A stretch of DNA of 64,000 bases from Longimicrobium sp. (GCA_036377595.1 DASUYB010000132.1:52558-116557), one strand, 5' to 3'. Positions 23,474 to 32,948 are shown, counted from the first letter of the stretch. Notes: generated from the letters alone by a model not told the origin. Program-made: numbers and translations.

Positions 23474-24832
23474 ATGTCCGTCACCGAATACCTGCAGGGC
23501 CGGCGCGAGCAGAGCCTGGCCGAGCTGAACGAGCTGCTGCGCATCCCCAGCATCAGCGCCAAGAGCGAGCACCGCGGCGACACCGCCGCGGCCGCCGAGT
23601 GGCTGGCGAGCCGTATGCGCGCCGTGGGCCTCACCACCGTGGAGGTCGTCCCCACCGCGGGGCATCCCGTCGTCCTCGGCGAGTGGCGCGGCGCGGAGGG
23701 CGCGCCCACGCTCCTCGTCTACGGCCACTACGACGTGCAGCCGCCCGAGCCGCTCGACGAGTGGCTCACCCCGCCCTTCGAGCCCACGGTGCGCGACGGC
23801 AAGCTGTTCGCGCGCGGGTCGGTGGACGACAAGGGGCAGGTCTACCTCCACCTCAAGGCCGTCGAGGCGCACCTGGCCACCAACGGCTCGCTCCCCGTCA
23901 ACGTGATCTTCTGCGTCGAGGGCGAGGAGGAGGTGGGATCCCCCCATCTGGCCGAGTTCCTGGCGGCCAACGCGGAGCGGCTGCGCTGCGACGCGGTGAT
24001 GATCTCCGACACCACCATGTTTGCGCCCGGGCTGCCGTCCATCACCATCGGGCTGCGCGGGCTGGCGTACATGGAGGTGCGCGTGCAGGGCCCGTCGGTG
24101 GACCTGCACTCGGGCGTCTACGGCGGCGCGGTGGTCAACCCCGCCAACGCGCTGGCGAAGATCATCTCCCGACTGCACGACGAGCGCGGGCGGGTGGCCG
24201 TCCCCGGCTTCTACGACCGGGTGGTGGAGATCGAAGAGGCGGAGCGGCGGATGATCGCCGGGCTCCCGTTCGAGGAGGAGAATCTCCGCGAGGAGGTCGG
24301 CGCGCCGAAGCTGGGCGGCGAGCAGGGATACGGCCCGCTGGAGCGCGTGTGGGTGCGGCCCACGCTGGACGTGAACGGCCTGCTCAGCGGCTACACCGGC
24401 GAGGGCGCCAAGACCGTCCTCCCCGCGCGAGCGATGGCGAAGGTGTCGATGCGCCTCGTCCCCGACCAGGAGTACCACGAGATCGAGCGGCTCTTCACCG
24501 AGTACGTGAGGTCCATCGCCCCCGAGGGGGTCACGGTGGAGGTGGAGGCGCTGCACGGCGGCCAGCCCTGGTACGCGGCGCCGTCGGGCCCCGTCTTCGA
24601 AGCGGCACGCCGCGCGCTGGCGAAGGCGTACGGGCGCGAGCCGGTGACGATCCGCGAGGGCGGGTCGATCCCCATCGTCAAGGCGTTCGAGGACACGCTG
24701 CACGCGCCGGTGGTGCTGATCGGCTTCGGGCTCCCGGGCGAGAACGCGCACGCGCCCAACGAGTGGATGTCGGTGGAGAACTTCCACCGCGGCGCCGAGG
24801 CCATCGCCGCGCTGTACGACGAGCTGCGATGA
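23474..24832 (+). CDS. M20 dipeptidase (CPG70/DapE-like)
   Basis: 452 residues. Metal-site motifs: YGHYDVQP with His85 and Asp87, GSVDDKGQ with the bridging Asp near 118-119, and EGEEEVGSP with the catalytic Glu and zinc-ligand Glu at 150-153. The dimerisation insert (about 210-330) contains the VDLHSGVYGGAVVNP signature, and the last metal His lies in the GENAHAPNEWM motif. The family hydrolyses dipeptides and similar substrates in the cytoplasm. The start at 23474 gives the usual length; a longer frame runs into repeats. TATATT at 23396-23401 may be the -10. The M2/M3 peptidase follows with a 4-bp overlap. Confidence 0.92.
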   Translation: MSVTEYLQGRREQSLAELNELLRIPSISAKSEHRGDTAAAAEWLASRMRAVGLTTVEVVPTAGHPVVLGEWRGAEGAPTLLVYGHYDVQPPEPLDEWLTPPFEPTVRDGKLFARGSVDDKGQVYLHLKAVEAHLATNGSLPVNVIFCVEGEEEVGSPHLAEFLAANAERLRCDAVMISDTTMFAPGLPSITIGLRGLAYMEVRVQGPSVDLHSGVYGGAVVNPANALAKIISRLHDERGRVAVPGFYDRVVEIEEAERRMIAGLPFEEENLREEVGAPKLGGEQGYGPLERVWVRPTLDVNGLLSGYTGEGAKTVLPARAMAKVSMRLVPDQEYHEIERLFTEYVRSIAPEGVTVEVEALHGGQPWYAAPSGPVFEAARRALAKAYGREPVTIREGGSIPIVKAFEDTLHAPVVLIGFGLPGENAHAPNEWMSVENFHRGAEAIAALYDELR

Positions 24833-26454
24833 CGGAGACGCGGGACGCCGGGGCGCGCACGGTCGACGACGACGCGCGCGCCTTCGTGGCGGAGATGGAG
24901 GCGCGGCTGGCGCCGCTGATGCGCGAGTCGCACGTGGCCGGCTGGGACGCGGCCACCGGCGGCGGCGACGAGGCGCTGGAGCGCTCCGCGCGCGCCCGCG
25001 CCGCCGTGGCGATGGTGTACGCGGACGCGGAGGCCGCGCGGAAGGTGCGCGCGTGGCTGGAGGGCGGCGTGGGCGATCCCCTGCTCCGCCGCCAGCTCGT
25101 CCTGCTCGACCACGAGCTCACCCGCTGCCAGCTACCGCCAGAGACCATCGAGGACCTGGTGCGTCGCGGCACCGAGCTGGAGCACGTCTTCCACACCTTC
25201 CGCTCCACCTTCCGCGGCGAGCGCAAGTCGAACAACGAGCTGGTCGACGCGCTGCAGGAGACCACGGACTCGGGGGTGCGGCGCGAGGCGTGGGAGGCCG
25301 GGAAGGAGATCGGGCGCGAGGTGGCCGAGCCGCTGCGCGAGCTGGTCCGCCGCCGCAATGCGGCCGCGCGCTCGCTGGGCTTCGACCACTTCTACGCGAT
25401 GGAGCTGCACCTCCAGGAGCTGGGCGAGGCGCGGCTGTTCGCGGTGCTCGACGAGTTCCGCGACCGCACCGACGAGCCCTTCCGCCGCTTCCGGGCGGAG
25501 ATGGACGCGCGCATGGCGCGCCGCTTCGGCGTGCCCGCCGACGCGCTGCGCCCCTGGCACTGGGACGACTTCTTCGCGCAGGAGGCGCCGTCGGTGGCGG
25601 GGACGGTGGAGCTGGACGCCTACTTCCGCGACCTGGACCCCGTCGCCCTGGCCTCCGGCTTCTTCCGCGGGATCGATCTGCCGATCGACGAGGTGCTGGC
25701 GCGGAGCGACCTGTACGAGCGCGAGGGGAAGGACCAGCACGCCTTCTGCATCGACATGGACCGCGAGGGCGACGTCCGCGTGCTGTGCAACATGCGCCCG
25801 AACGAGAAGTGGACGGGCACGCTGCTGCACGAGCTGGGGCACGCCGCCTACGACCTCTACATCCCCGATCACCTCCCCTTCTTCCTGCGCACCATCGCCC
25901 ACACGCTGAGCACCGAGGCCATCGCCATGTACATGGGGCGGCTCACGCGCGACCCGGCGTGGCTGCGCGAGGTGCCCGGCGCGGCGCTGACCGACGTGGA
26001 GGCCGCCGACGTCCGGGCCCAGCAGCGCGCGGCGATGCTCGTCTCCGCGCGATGGATCCTGGTGATGGCCTACTTCGAGCGCGAGTTGTACCGCGACCCC
26101 GATCGCGCCGACCTGGACTCGCTCTGGTGGGACCTGGTCGAGCGGCTGCAGTACATCCGCCGGCCGGACGGGCGGAGCGCGCCGGACTGGGCGAGCAAGA
26201 TCCACCTCTCGCTTTCGCCCGTGTACTATCACAACTACCTGCTGGGCGAGCTGATGGCGTCGCAGATCTCCGCGCACGCGCGCCGCGGCATCGCCGAGGG
26301 ACGCAGCATCGCCGGCGAGCCGCGGGTGGGCGGCTTCCTGCGCGAGCGGATCTTCGCCCCCGGCGCGTCGCTGGACTGGAACGAGCTCCTCGTCCACGCC
26401 ACCGGCGAGGGGCTGTCCCCCCGCTACTTCGTGGAGGAGTTCGTCGGCGCCTGA
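24829..26454 (+). CDS. M2/M3-type zinc peptidase (gluzincin)
   Basis: 541 residues, almost all helical. Zinc motif HELGH at 334-338 and the third ligand Glu363 in LSTEAIAMYMG, 25 residues on, the spacing of M2 and M3 peptidases. The substrate-side motif near the C-terminus, SLSPVYYHNYLLGELMASQI, resembles the Tyr/His pocket of M2 (ACE-like) enzymes. No signal peptide, so probably cytoplasmic. Start codon overlaps the M20 stop (ATGA), so the two peptidases form one translational unit and may act in sequence on peptides. Assigning it to M2 rather than M3 is uncertain. Confidence 0.86.
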   Translation: MTETRDAGARTVDDDARAFVAEMEARLAPLMRESHVAGWDAATGGGDEALERSARARAAVAMVYADAEAARKVRAWLEGGVGDPLLRRQLVLLDHELTRCQLPPETIEDLVRRGTELEHVFHTFRSTFRGERKSNNELVDALQETTDSGVRREAWEAGKEIGREVAEPLRELVRRRNAAARSLGFDHFYAMELHLQELGEARLFAVLDEFRDRTDEPFRRFRAEMDARMARRFGVPADALRPWHWDDFFAQEAPSVAGTVELDAYFRDLDPVALASGFFRGIDLPIDEVLARSDLYEREGKDQHAFCIDMDREGDVRVLCNMRPNEKWTGTLLHELGHAAYDLYIPDHLPFFLRTIAHTLSTEAIAMYMGRLTRDPAWLREVPGAALTDVEAADVRAQQRAAMLVSARWILVMAYFERELYRDPDRADLDSLWWDLVERLQYIRRPDGRSAPDWASKIHLSLSPVYYHNYLLGELMASQISAHARRGIAEGRSIAGEPRVGGFLRERIFAPGASLDWNELLVHATGEGLSPRYFVEEFVGA

Positions 26455-26473
26455 ACCGCCAAGCTTTTTTGAT

Positions 26474-26565
26474 CACGCAGAGGCACAGAGATAAGGGAGA
26501 GGCACAGAGGCTCGCGGTGACGGAGCCCTCTGTGCCTCTCCCTTTCCTCTGTGTCCTCTGTGTGA
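26474..26565. repeat. Hairpin with CAGAGG-word arms between convergent genes
   Basis: Arms 26474-26510 and 26527-26565 are complementary apart from a few bases and are made of GAGGCACAGA/CCTCTGTG words. It lies between the M2/M3 peptidase (+) and the BTAD regulator (-), where a bidirectional terminator is expected. Confidence 0.85.
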
Positions 26566-26580
26566 AATTCTCTTGTCTTT

Positions 26581-29478
26581 TCACCAGCCACTGGTGTCGA
26601 TGAGATCGGGATCGGCGCGGACGCGTGCGCGGGCGACGACGGCCTGGTGCGCGGCGGCGCTGTCGGCGCTGCCAGCGGCCTGCCAGGCGCGGGCGAGGAG
26701 CGCGTGCACCTCGGTGCGGTTGACGTAGAGGTTGCTGGCCTCGAGCGACCCGCGCAGCGCCGGCTGCAGGACGGCCACCGCCTCGCGCGGGCGGTTCATC
26801 CGCATCAGCACGCCGGCCAGCGCCACGTTCGTGCGCGTGTACCCCGCGTTGGGCGACACGATGGCCTGGCGGAGTTCGGCCGCCGCGCGGGGCCAGTCTC
26901 CCCGCGCGCGGTGGAGCAGCCCCAGCACGTGGTGATGCAGCCGGTGGTCGCGCGCCAGGTAGCTGCGCATCCCCCGCTCGCGCACGGTGTCGGCAAGGGC
27001 GCGCAGGTGCGCGGTGTCGTCCAGCGCCGCCAGCGCGTTGGCCTTGTGCGTGAGCGTCCACGTCTCCGCGCGCGCCACCCGCGAGGGCGCGTCGCCCGGC
27101 TCGCGGTTCCAGGCGATGGAGTCGAGGAGCGCGGCCGACTCGCGGAAGCGCCCCGTTTCGAACAGGATCTGCGCCTCGAGCAGAGCCACCGACGGCACCG
27201 CGCCGTGCGACCGCGGCGCGCTGCGGAAGGCGAGCCGCGCCTGCCGGGCCGCGTGGAGCGCGTCGCGCATCCTCCCCTGCTCGCGGCGCGAGATGGCCAG
27301 GTACCACCACGAGTCTACCACGCGCTCCTCGTCGCCCGCCTTCATCTGCTCGGCCAGCAGGCGGTCGGCCGCGTCGTACTCGCGGCGCAGGATGCGGTGC
27401 TGCGCCATCACCAGGATGGCGTTGGGCGTGAGCGCGGGGTTGTAGGTGCTGGCCTTCCCGTAGACCGCCATGGCCTCGTCGCCCGCGCCGGCCAGCTCCA
27501 TCGTTTCGTACAGCGCGTTCCACGCGGGGGCCGAGCGCGGCTGCAGGCGCGTCCACTCCCGCGCCACGCGGTTCGCCGCCGGGATCGAGTCGGCGCTCTC
27601 GTACGCGCTGACGATCTGCCGCAGCGCGTTGCAGGCCATGCACCCCGCGCCCTCGCCCCGCAGCCCCTCGCCGTCCATCTCCACCACGCGGCGGAACCAG
27701 GGGACGGCGTCGAGCCAGCGCGCGTCGGCCAGCAGCGCCACGCCCACGTAGAAGGGGCCAGCGGCCTCCCGCGGATAGCGCACCGAAAGCGTCTCCGCCA
27801 GCGCCAGCAGCGTGGGCGACGAGGTGATGTTGGCGATCCCCGCGCGGATGATCAGGCGCTCGCGGTCGCTGGCCGTCTCCGCCAGCCGCAGCGCGCGCTC
27901 CTTGATCCCCGGCCCGCCGCGGACGAGCGCGATGTGGTACGCCGCCATCGCGAAGGCGCTGTCCTCCGCCAGCGCCGCGTCGAACATCCGCGCCGCGGTG
28001 GCAGGGTCGCCCTGCGTGTACGACTCCAGACCGCGCTCGTACAGCCGGTAGGCGATGGGCGACGACGTCGTCACGCCGCCGACGAAGTTGCCGGAGGGGA
28101 GGTCGCGCGCCAGCCGCCCGGCGCCGCTGTCCGCCAGGGCGACGGCGTCGGAGCCCTCCAGCCGGTACGCGGCGATCACCGCGCCGCTGCGCAGGTCCAC
28201 GCGGCGGAGGTCCAGCCGCAGCCGCCCGCCCGCCAGCGAGTAGACGTCGCCCTCCACCAGCTGCGTGGCGCCGGCGGAGCGCGCCGCGGAGGCCAGCGCG
28301 GCGCCGGTCGTGTCGGTCGCCCCGCGCAACTCCTGGAAGAGCCGCGCACGGCTGACCACGCGCACGCCACCCCCGCGCGCCAGGTCCGTCGCCAGCAGGT
28401 CGGAGATCGGCGTCGCCACCGGCCCGCCCGTATACGAGCCGATGCGGCCGATGGCGAGCACCGGCTCGCCCGCCTCCTCCGCCCCGCGCGTCAGCCGCCA
28501 CCCCGCGAGCAGCACGCCGACCACCGCCGCCGCGCCGGCGATGGCCCAGCGGGAGCGGGAGATGCGCGGCCATCGCGGCGCCGGCTCGTCCGCGGGAACC
28601 GACGCGATCGCCAGCGCCGGCACCGCATCCACGGGAGATGACGGCGGCTCCGCGACGGCGGTCGTGGAGGATCGGGAGACGTCGGGAGCCGCCGCGTCGT
28701 CATCTCCCTCGTCCGTCGATGACGCAGCGGCGGCGATGGCTGGGGATGCGGCGGCTCGGACGGGCTCCGGCTCGCTGCGCAGCCGCTCGGCGAGCGCCGT
28801 CACCTCCGGCGAGGGCGGCAGGCCGAGGTGCGCGTCGACCAGCGATTCGTAGATGCGCGCGTGCTGCAGCGCACCCGCTCGGTCGCCGGCGGCGTCGAGC
28901 GCGCGCATCAGGCGCACGGCCACGCGCGCGCTCAGCGGGTCCGCGCCGGCGAGACGGCGCCACCACGCGACGGCGGCGGTGTGGTCGCCCGCGCGCTCGC
29001 GCGCGCCGGCCAGCGACTCCAGCGCCTCGGCGTGGCGCAAAGCCAGCGCGGCGCGCTCGGTCTCGATCCAGCGGTCGAAGTCGTCGAGCCCGGGAACGCG
29101 GAAGCCGTCGAGGAACGGGCCGGCGTAGACCGCCGCGGCGCGCTCCGGATCGGCCGCCGCCAGCGCGGATTCGAAGTCGCCGACGTCGCTGCCGATCACC
29201 TCCGGGTTCAGCCGCAGGTCCTTCACCCCCAGGAACGGCTCCTCGCCCCCCAGGTCGCGGCGCAGCGCGTACAGCGCCTGCGCCAGCGCGCGGCGCCCGG
29301 CCTCGTCGGGGCTGTCGGGCCAGAGGAGCGCCAGCAGCTTGTCTCGCGTCACCCCTCGCTCGCCGGCACGCGCGAGCACCGCCAGCACCGCCAGGCGCCG
29401 CGGCTGGGCCGCCGCCCCGGCCAGCGGGCGGTCGCCGTCGCGCACCGCGAGCGCGCCGAAGGTGTGGATTCGCAGCAT
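26581..29478 (-). CDS. BTAD-domain transmembrane regulator with TPR-type periplasmic part
   Basis: 965 residues. Residues 1-95 form a winged-helix DNA-binding domain (MLRIHTFGALAVRDGDRPLA; VTRDKLLALLWPD) and 98-235 a BTAD domain, as in SARP/AfsR-type regulators. An acidic Ser/Ala linker leads to a single membrane helix at 311-328. The remainder holds a TolB-like N-terminal fold (LAIGRIGSYTGG; DLLATDLARGGGVRVVSRAR) and about 500 residues of helical TPR repeats outside the membrane. It would sense an envelope signal and bind DNA at the membrane. The start at 29478 matches the family's first residues; the longer frame reaches 29871. No regulated gene is obvious. Confidence 0.88.
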   Translation of the reverse strand: MLRIHTFGALAVRDGDRPLAGAAAQPRRLAVLAVLARAGERGVTRDKLLALLWPDSPDEAGRRALAQALYALRRDLGGEEPFLGVKDLRLNPEVIGSDVGDFESALAAADPERAAAVYAGPFLDGFRVPGLDDFDRWIETERAALALRHAEALESLAGARERAGDHTAAVAWWRRLAGADPLSARVAVRLMRALDAAGDRAGALQHARIYESLVDAHLGLPPSPEVTALAERLRSEPEPVRAAASPAIAAAASSTDEGDDDAAAPDVSRSSTTAVAEPPSSPVDAVPALAIASVPADEPAPRWPRISRSRWAIAGAAAVVGVLLAGWRLTRGAEEAGEPVLAIGRIGSYTGGPVATPISDLLATDLARGGGVRVVSRARLFQELRGATDTTGAALASAARSAGATQLVEGDVYSLAGGRLRLDLRRVDLRSGAVIAAYRLEGSDAVALADSGAGRLARDLPSGNFVGGVTTSSPIAYRLYERGLESYTQGDPATAARMFDAALAEDSAFAMAAYHIALVRGGPGIKERALRLAETASDRERLIIRAGIANITSSPTLLALAETLSVRYPREAAGPFYVGVALLADARWLDAVPWFRRVVEMDGEGLRGEGAGCMACNALRQIVSAYESADSIPAANRVAREWTRLQPRSAPAWNALYETMELAGAGDEAMAVYGKASTYNPALTPNAILVMAQHRILRREYDAADRLLAEQMKAGDEERVVDSWWYLAISRREQGRMRDALHAARQARLAFRSAPRSHGAVPSVALLEAQILFETGRFRESAALLDSIAWNREPGDAPSRVARAETWTLTHKANALAALDDTAHLRALADTVRERGMRSYLARDHRLHHHVLGLLHRARGDWPRAAAELRQAIVSPNAGYTRTNVALAGVLMRMNRPREAVAVLQPALRGSLEASNLYVNRTEVHALLARAWQAAGSADSAAAHQAVVARARVRADPDLIDTSGW

Positions 29479-30014
29479 CTTGCGAAGTTCGCGAAGGCGG
29501 GTGACTTCCAGGTGATGGGGCGGTGATGCGGGGCCGGTAGCTTCCCTTCGACGACGGCGCGGACGTACGACGGGGCGCCGCGGAGAGATTCGGGGAAGCG
29601 CGGCCCGGCTCCCGATGCGGGATGGAGGGAGCGGCCTGGAGGATACCGAGGGGGAAAGCGCAGATGGACGGGACCGATTGGCGGGGTGGGCCGCCAGCGG
29701 GCGCTCTCCCCCTCGAACAATTTGTCCTCGTTTGTTTGCCGGGGCAACCCGGTAGACGGCGGGGGACAGGGGACAGCAAGACGACGGCGGGCGGGCGGCG
29801 ACCCGTCCCGGCGAGGAAGGCGGTCCGGCGTGCCGGATCGCCTTTCTCGCGTCTACCCGGGAGACGTTCACCGAACGGAGATCGAATCCCTTCCGGAGGA
29901 GATGCGAGCGCGCTTATTTTGCGACACGAAGATCCTCCCGCCGCACCGCCTTCGATCCCACCACGCGGCCGGCAGCCGGCGAACCGCCCTTCATCTCCTA
30001 CCTGGTTCTCTCCC
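29479..30014. other. 536-bp divergent region without a gene
   Basis: Between the BTAD regulator (-) and the DUF1906 gene (+). It should hold both promoters. Its middle part is locally less GC-rich (around 29715-29750). I see no confident -35/-10 pair, riboswitch or repeat here. Confidence 0.5.
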
Positions 30015-30683
30015 ATGGCAACGCTGAACGGCATCATCAAACCGGCCACCATCGGCCAGGTCGGGTTCGACACCGCGTCGACCGTCACCCAGAAGGCGCT
30101 GCAGGAGGCGCACAACCGCGGCTACACCTTCGCCATCCGCTACATCCGCCGGAAGGTGGCGCACGACGGCGACCTGAAGCACGACGAGGCGCAGATGATC
30201 CTCGATTCGGGGCTGTCGCTGATGGCCGTGCAGTACGTGGAGAGCGAGGAGAGCTGGGACGCCAACGCCACGAAGGGGACGCAGAACGGCAACACCGGCG
30301 TGGAATACGCGCAGTCCATCGGCCTTCCGCCGGGGATGAACGTCTGGTGCGACCTGGAGGGCGTTTCCACCAAGTGCCCGGCCGCCGACGTCGACGCATA
30401 CTGCCGCGCCTGGTTCACGGCGGTATCCGGCGCCGGATACGTCCCCGGGCTGTACGTGGGCTTCCATCCGGGGCTGAACCCGCAGCAGCTCTTCAAGCTG
30501 CCGTTCACGCACTACTGGCGCTCGTTCAACCTGAACGACGACCAGGTGCCCGCCGTCCGCGGCACGCAGATGCGCCAGCGCAGCAAGAAGGCGCTCCCCG
30601 GTCTCGATCCCAGCACCTTCGACGAGGACGTGATCACCGGCGACAAGAAGGGCGGCGTTCCCCTCATGCTCTCGGCGCACTGA
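30015..30683 (+). CDS. DUF1906 (Rv2525c-like) glycoside-hydrolase-like protein
   Basis: 222 residues matching DUF1906, a TIM-barrel family distantly related to GH25 lysozymes. Visible blocks: VGFDTASTVTQKALQEAHNR, YTFAIRYIRRK, ILDSGLSLMAVQYVE, LPPGMNVWCDLEGV (with the likely catalytic Asp/Glu pair), AGYVPGLYVGFHP and a final DPSTFDEDV. No signal peptide is present, unlike Rv2525c, which uses the Tat route. Proposed roles are in cell-wall glycan turnover, unproven. A terminator follows at 30708. Confidence 0.83.
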   Translation: MATLNGIIKPATIGQVGFDTASTVTQKALQEAHNRGYTFAIRYIRRKVAHDGDLKHDEAQMILDSGLSLMAVQYVESEESWDANATKGTQNGNTGVEYAQSIGLPPGMNVWCDLEGVSTKCPAADVDAYCRAWFTAVSGAGYVPGLYVGFHPGLNPQQLFKLPFTHYWRSFNLNDDQVPAVRGTQMRQRSKKALPGLDPSTFDEDVITGDKKGGVPLMLSAH

Positions 30684-30707
30684 GCCGCCACCGGGCGCAC
30701 ACATTCT

Positions 30708-30742
30708 CAGCCCCGGCGGGGAGATCGTCTCCGCCGGGGCTG
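30708..30742 (+). terminator. Terminator after the DUF1906 gene
   Basis: CAGCCCCGGCGGGGAGA and TCTCCGCCGGGGCTG form a GC-rich stem with one bulged G. Confidence 0.75.
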
Positions 30743-30772
30743 CGTCTCGTTTCCTGATCTCCAGAAGAACGG

Positions 30773-30846
30773 GATCACACGGAGGAAGCGGAGGGAACGG
30801 AGGACCACGACGAGTTCTCCGTTCCCTCCGTTTCCTCCGTGTGATC
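30773..30846. repeat. Hairpin with GGAGG-word arms
   Basis: Arms 30773-30804 and 30816-30846 match the arms at 3434-3507 nearly base for base, including the TCACACGGAGG ends. The loops differ. Confidence 0.85.
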
Positions 30847-30919
30847 TCATATCTTTATTCGTTTCAATGACATAGCCGACGGGGGCGGAACACGTTCCCG
30901 CGATTCTTCATCATCCCCC

Positions 30920-30947
30920 TTGCACCTCACGTAACGTGAGGTATTAG
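30920..30947 (+). promoter_or_regulatory. MerR-type promoter with palindromic operator
   Basis: The 19-base palindrome ACCTCACGTAACGTGAGGT (30924-30942) lies between TTGCAC (30920-30925) and TATTAG (30942-30947). An operator inside the spacer is the hallmark of MerR-family control, so the downstream regulator probably controls itself. Confidence 0.78.
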
Positions 30948-30995
30948 CCTTCCGTCGTGGCCACGCAGACGCAGTTCAACCGAAGGAGGGGCGGG

Positions 30996-31733
30996 ATGGC
31001 GCGGGACGGGTGGAAGGTGGGCGAGCTGGCGGGCGCCACGGGGCTGACCGTGCGCACGCTGCACCACTACGACGAGATCGGGCTGCTGCGGCCGTCGCGC
31101 CGCACGCCGTCCGGGCACCGGCTCTATGGCGACGGCGACGTTGCCCGGCTGCAGCAGGTGACGTCGCTGCGCGAGCTGGGCTTTCCGCTGGAGGAGATCC
31201 GCGCGCTGCTGGACCGGCGCGGGATCTCGCCGCGGGAGGTCGTCGGGCTCCACCTGGAACGCCTGCGCGAGCAGATCGAGCTCCAGCGCGCGCTCTGCGA
31301 GCGGCTGGAACGGATCGCCGCCCAGCTGGATCGCGCGGAGACGGTCTCCGCCGACGAGCTCATCCGAACCATCGAGGCAACGACCATGTACGACAACTAC
31401 TTCACTCCCGAGCAGCGGGAGGAGCTGAAGGCCCGCGCCGCCGAGCTCGGCGACGACCGGATCCACGCCGTGGAGGGCGAATGGGAGCGGCTGATGGCCG
31501 AGGTGCGCGCGGAGATGGACCGCGGCACCGATCCCTCCGAGCCACGCGTGCAGGCCCTGGCGGCGCGCTGGATGGAGCTGGTGCGCGGCTTCACCGGGGG
31601 CAACCCGGAGATCCACGGCTCGCTCAACCGGATGTGGCAGCAGGAAACCACCATCCACGGCATCGACACGGCGCCGGTGCGCGAGATGATGGCCTACGTC
31701 CAGCGCGCGCTGGACGCGGGGAAGGCCTCGTAG
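30996..31733 (+). CDS. MerR-family regulator with TipAS effector domain
   Basis: 245 residues. N-terminal MerR helix-turn-helix with the classic WKVGELAGATGLTVRTLHHY then DEIGLLRPSRRT and HRLYGDGDVARLQQV, a coiled-coil dimer helix (about 85-125) and a TipAS-type domain (130-240; YFTPEQREELKARAAELGDD). TipA proteins bind peptide antibiotics or other small ligands and activate export and resistance genes. The start at 30996 has GGAGG eight bases upstream; a GTG at 30957 in the same frame lies too near the predicted transcription start. The palindrome at 30924 is its likely operator. Convergent with a RiPP-like gene. Confidence 0.88.
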   Translation: MARDGWKVGELAGATGLTVRTLHHYDEIGLLRPSRRTPSGHRLYGDGDVARLQQVTSLRELGFPLEEIRALLDRRGISPREVVGLHLERLREQIELQRALCERLERIAAQLDRAETVSADELIRTIEATTMYDNYFTPEQREELKARAAELGDDRIHAVEGEWERLMAEVRAEMDRGTDPSEPRVQALAARWMELVRGFTGGNPEIHGSLNRMWQQETTIHGIDTAPVREMMAYVQRALDAGKAS

Positions 31734-31773
31734 CCGCACGCACGGTGGCGCGAACGAGCCCATCCACGTGACG

Positions 31774-31802
31774 GCGCCCCGGCGGGTTTCCCGCCGGGGC
31801 GC
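31774..31802. terminator. Bidirectional terminator
   Basis: Perfect 13-bp stem GCGCCCCGGCGGG/CCCGCCGGGGCGC with TTT loop, between the MerR gene (+) and the RiPP-like gene (-). Confidence 0.82.
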
Positions 31803-31824
31803 TCGTGCGTTCACCACTCGCGGA

Positions 31825-32070
31825 TCAGGCCCAGCAGTCGGTGCCGCCGCAGGTGCCGCAGGTCCCGCCGCACGAAACCCACTCGGTGTCGCGCAGCACG
31901 GTGTCGTCCCACCCCGAAGGGTCGACCGTGGGCCGGTACACCGTGTCGTTCCACTCGGAGATGATCACCTCGTTGCCGCGTACGGTGCCGCTGCGGCTCA
32001 GGGTGCGCGGCATCGCCAGCGACTCCACGTTCAGCGCATCGAGGTTCAGCTTCAGCTTGGGACGAGGCAT
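31825..32070 (-). CDS. RiPP-like precursor peptide with LxLxxLxVxS leader (orphan 1)
   Basis: 81 residues. Leader-like start MPRPKLKLNLDALNVESLAM, then GTVRGN, a Thr/Asp/Trp-rich middle (SEWNDTVYRPTVDPSGWDDT) and a Cys-rich end (SCGGTCGTCGGTDCWA). GGAGG precedes the ATG. The leader matches three other peptides in this window (32949, 40699, 44440) and resembles leaders of class I, pinensin-like lanthipeptides, with Ser/Thr and Cys available for thioether rings. No lanthionine synthetase, protease or transporter is nearby, so it would depend on enzymes elsewhere or be something else. Confidence 0.72.
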   Translation of the reverse strand: MPRPKLKLNLDALNVESLAMPRTLSRSGTVRGNEVIISEWNDTVYRPTVDPSGWDDTVLRDTEWVSCGGTCGTCGGTDCWA

Positions 32071-32343
32071 TCGGCTCCTCCGGGTGTTAGTGACAAAGGG
32101 ACGGAAAATGATGTGAATAGACTCTCGTACGCGTCAAGAGGCCGGTGCGCGGTGTCACCCGGCTCACCAGATGTTTGTAGCCCCGGCGGGACAGCCATCC
32201 ACTTCCACGTAAAGGTCGGAGGCTCGTAAGAGGTTCCGACGCAAGCGGATGCGCGATGGTGGCGAGAAGGCGCCGGAGTTGCCTTTCCGTCCGCCGCGCG
32301 AACGGCGCACGATCCTACTCCCCCACCGGACAGGCACATCCTC

Positions 32344-32859
32344 ATGTTCAGCTTCCGACCCGCGGCCACGCTGGCGCTCGCCCTCACGCTCATGACCGCG
32401 GCGACGGCCGCGGCGCAGGACACCGCTTCCGTCACCGCTCCGAAGGAGGCACGGAACACCTTCTTCGTGGAGCTGCTCGGCAACGCGGGGATCTACTCGC
32501 TCAACTACGAGCGCTTCTTCACGCCGCAACTCGGGATTCGCGTGGGCGGGATGTACTTCGAGACGGTGGACGAGGGCGACCGCATCTCCGTCGCCCTCTT
32601 CCCGGTGATGGGTACCTGGCTGCTGGGCCAGGGGAACAGCCACTTCGAGGTGGGCGCCGGCGTCGGCTTCGGGACGGCGGGAATCGAGACGACCGACATC
32701 GGCGACGCCTGGGGAAGCACCGTCTACGGCACCGCCACGCTCGGCTACCGCTACCAGAAGCCCGGGGGCGGCGTGATGTTCCGCGCCGGCTTCACGCCCG
32801 TCGTCGCCCAGGGCGGCGTGTTCCCGTGGGTCGGTGCCAGCGTGGGCTACGCGTTCTGA
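32344..32859 (+). CDS. Small outer-membrane beta-barrel-like protein
   Basis: 171 residues. Signal peptide (MFSFRPAATLALALTLMTAA, cleavage near AAAQD), then strands with alternating hydrophobic residues and a C-terminal aromatic residue (VGASVGYAF), the usual end of outer-membrane barrels. Repeated Gly/aromatic strands (FEVGAGVGFG; YGTATLGYRYQKPGGGVMFR) support an eight-strand OmpW/OmpA-like barrel. No specific family. A terminator follows at 32888. Confidence 0.75.
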   Translation: MFSFRPAATLALALTLMTAATAAAQDTASVTAPKEARNTFFVELLGNAGIYSLNYERFFTPQLGIRVGGMYFETVDEGDRISVALFPVMGTWLLGQGNSHFEVGAGVGFGTAGIETTDIGDAWGSTVYGTATLGYRYQKPGGGVMFRAGFTPVVAQGGVFPWVGASVGYAF

Positions 32860-32887
32860 GCAGCGGCGGGCGACCGCTTCAAGTCAG

Positions 32888-32917
32888 CGCCCCGGCGGGA
32901 AGGCTCCCGCCGGGGCG
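32888..32917. terminator. Bidirectional terminator
   Basis: Perfect 13-bp stem CGCCCCGGCGGGA/TCCCGCCGGGGCG with loop AGGC, between the barrel gene (+) and the RiPP-like gene at 32949 (-). Nearly the same stem as at 31774. Confidence 0.82.
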
Positions 32918-32948
32918 TGTCGCATCCAACCCTCGTGGTGATCCCCGC

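Noticed and set aside
23599..24828. Extension of the M2/M3 peptidase upstream through the M20 gene
   Set aside because: The frame is open by chance. The start at 24829 overlaps the M20 stop in the usual ATGA way and fits the family length.
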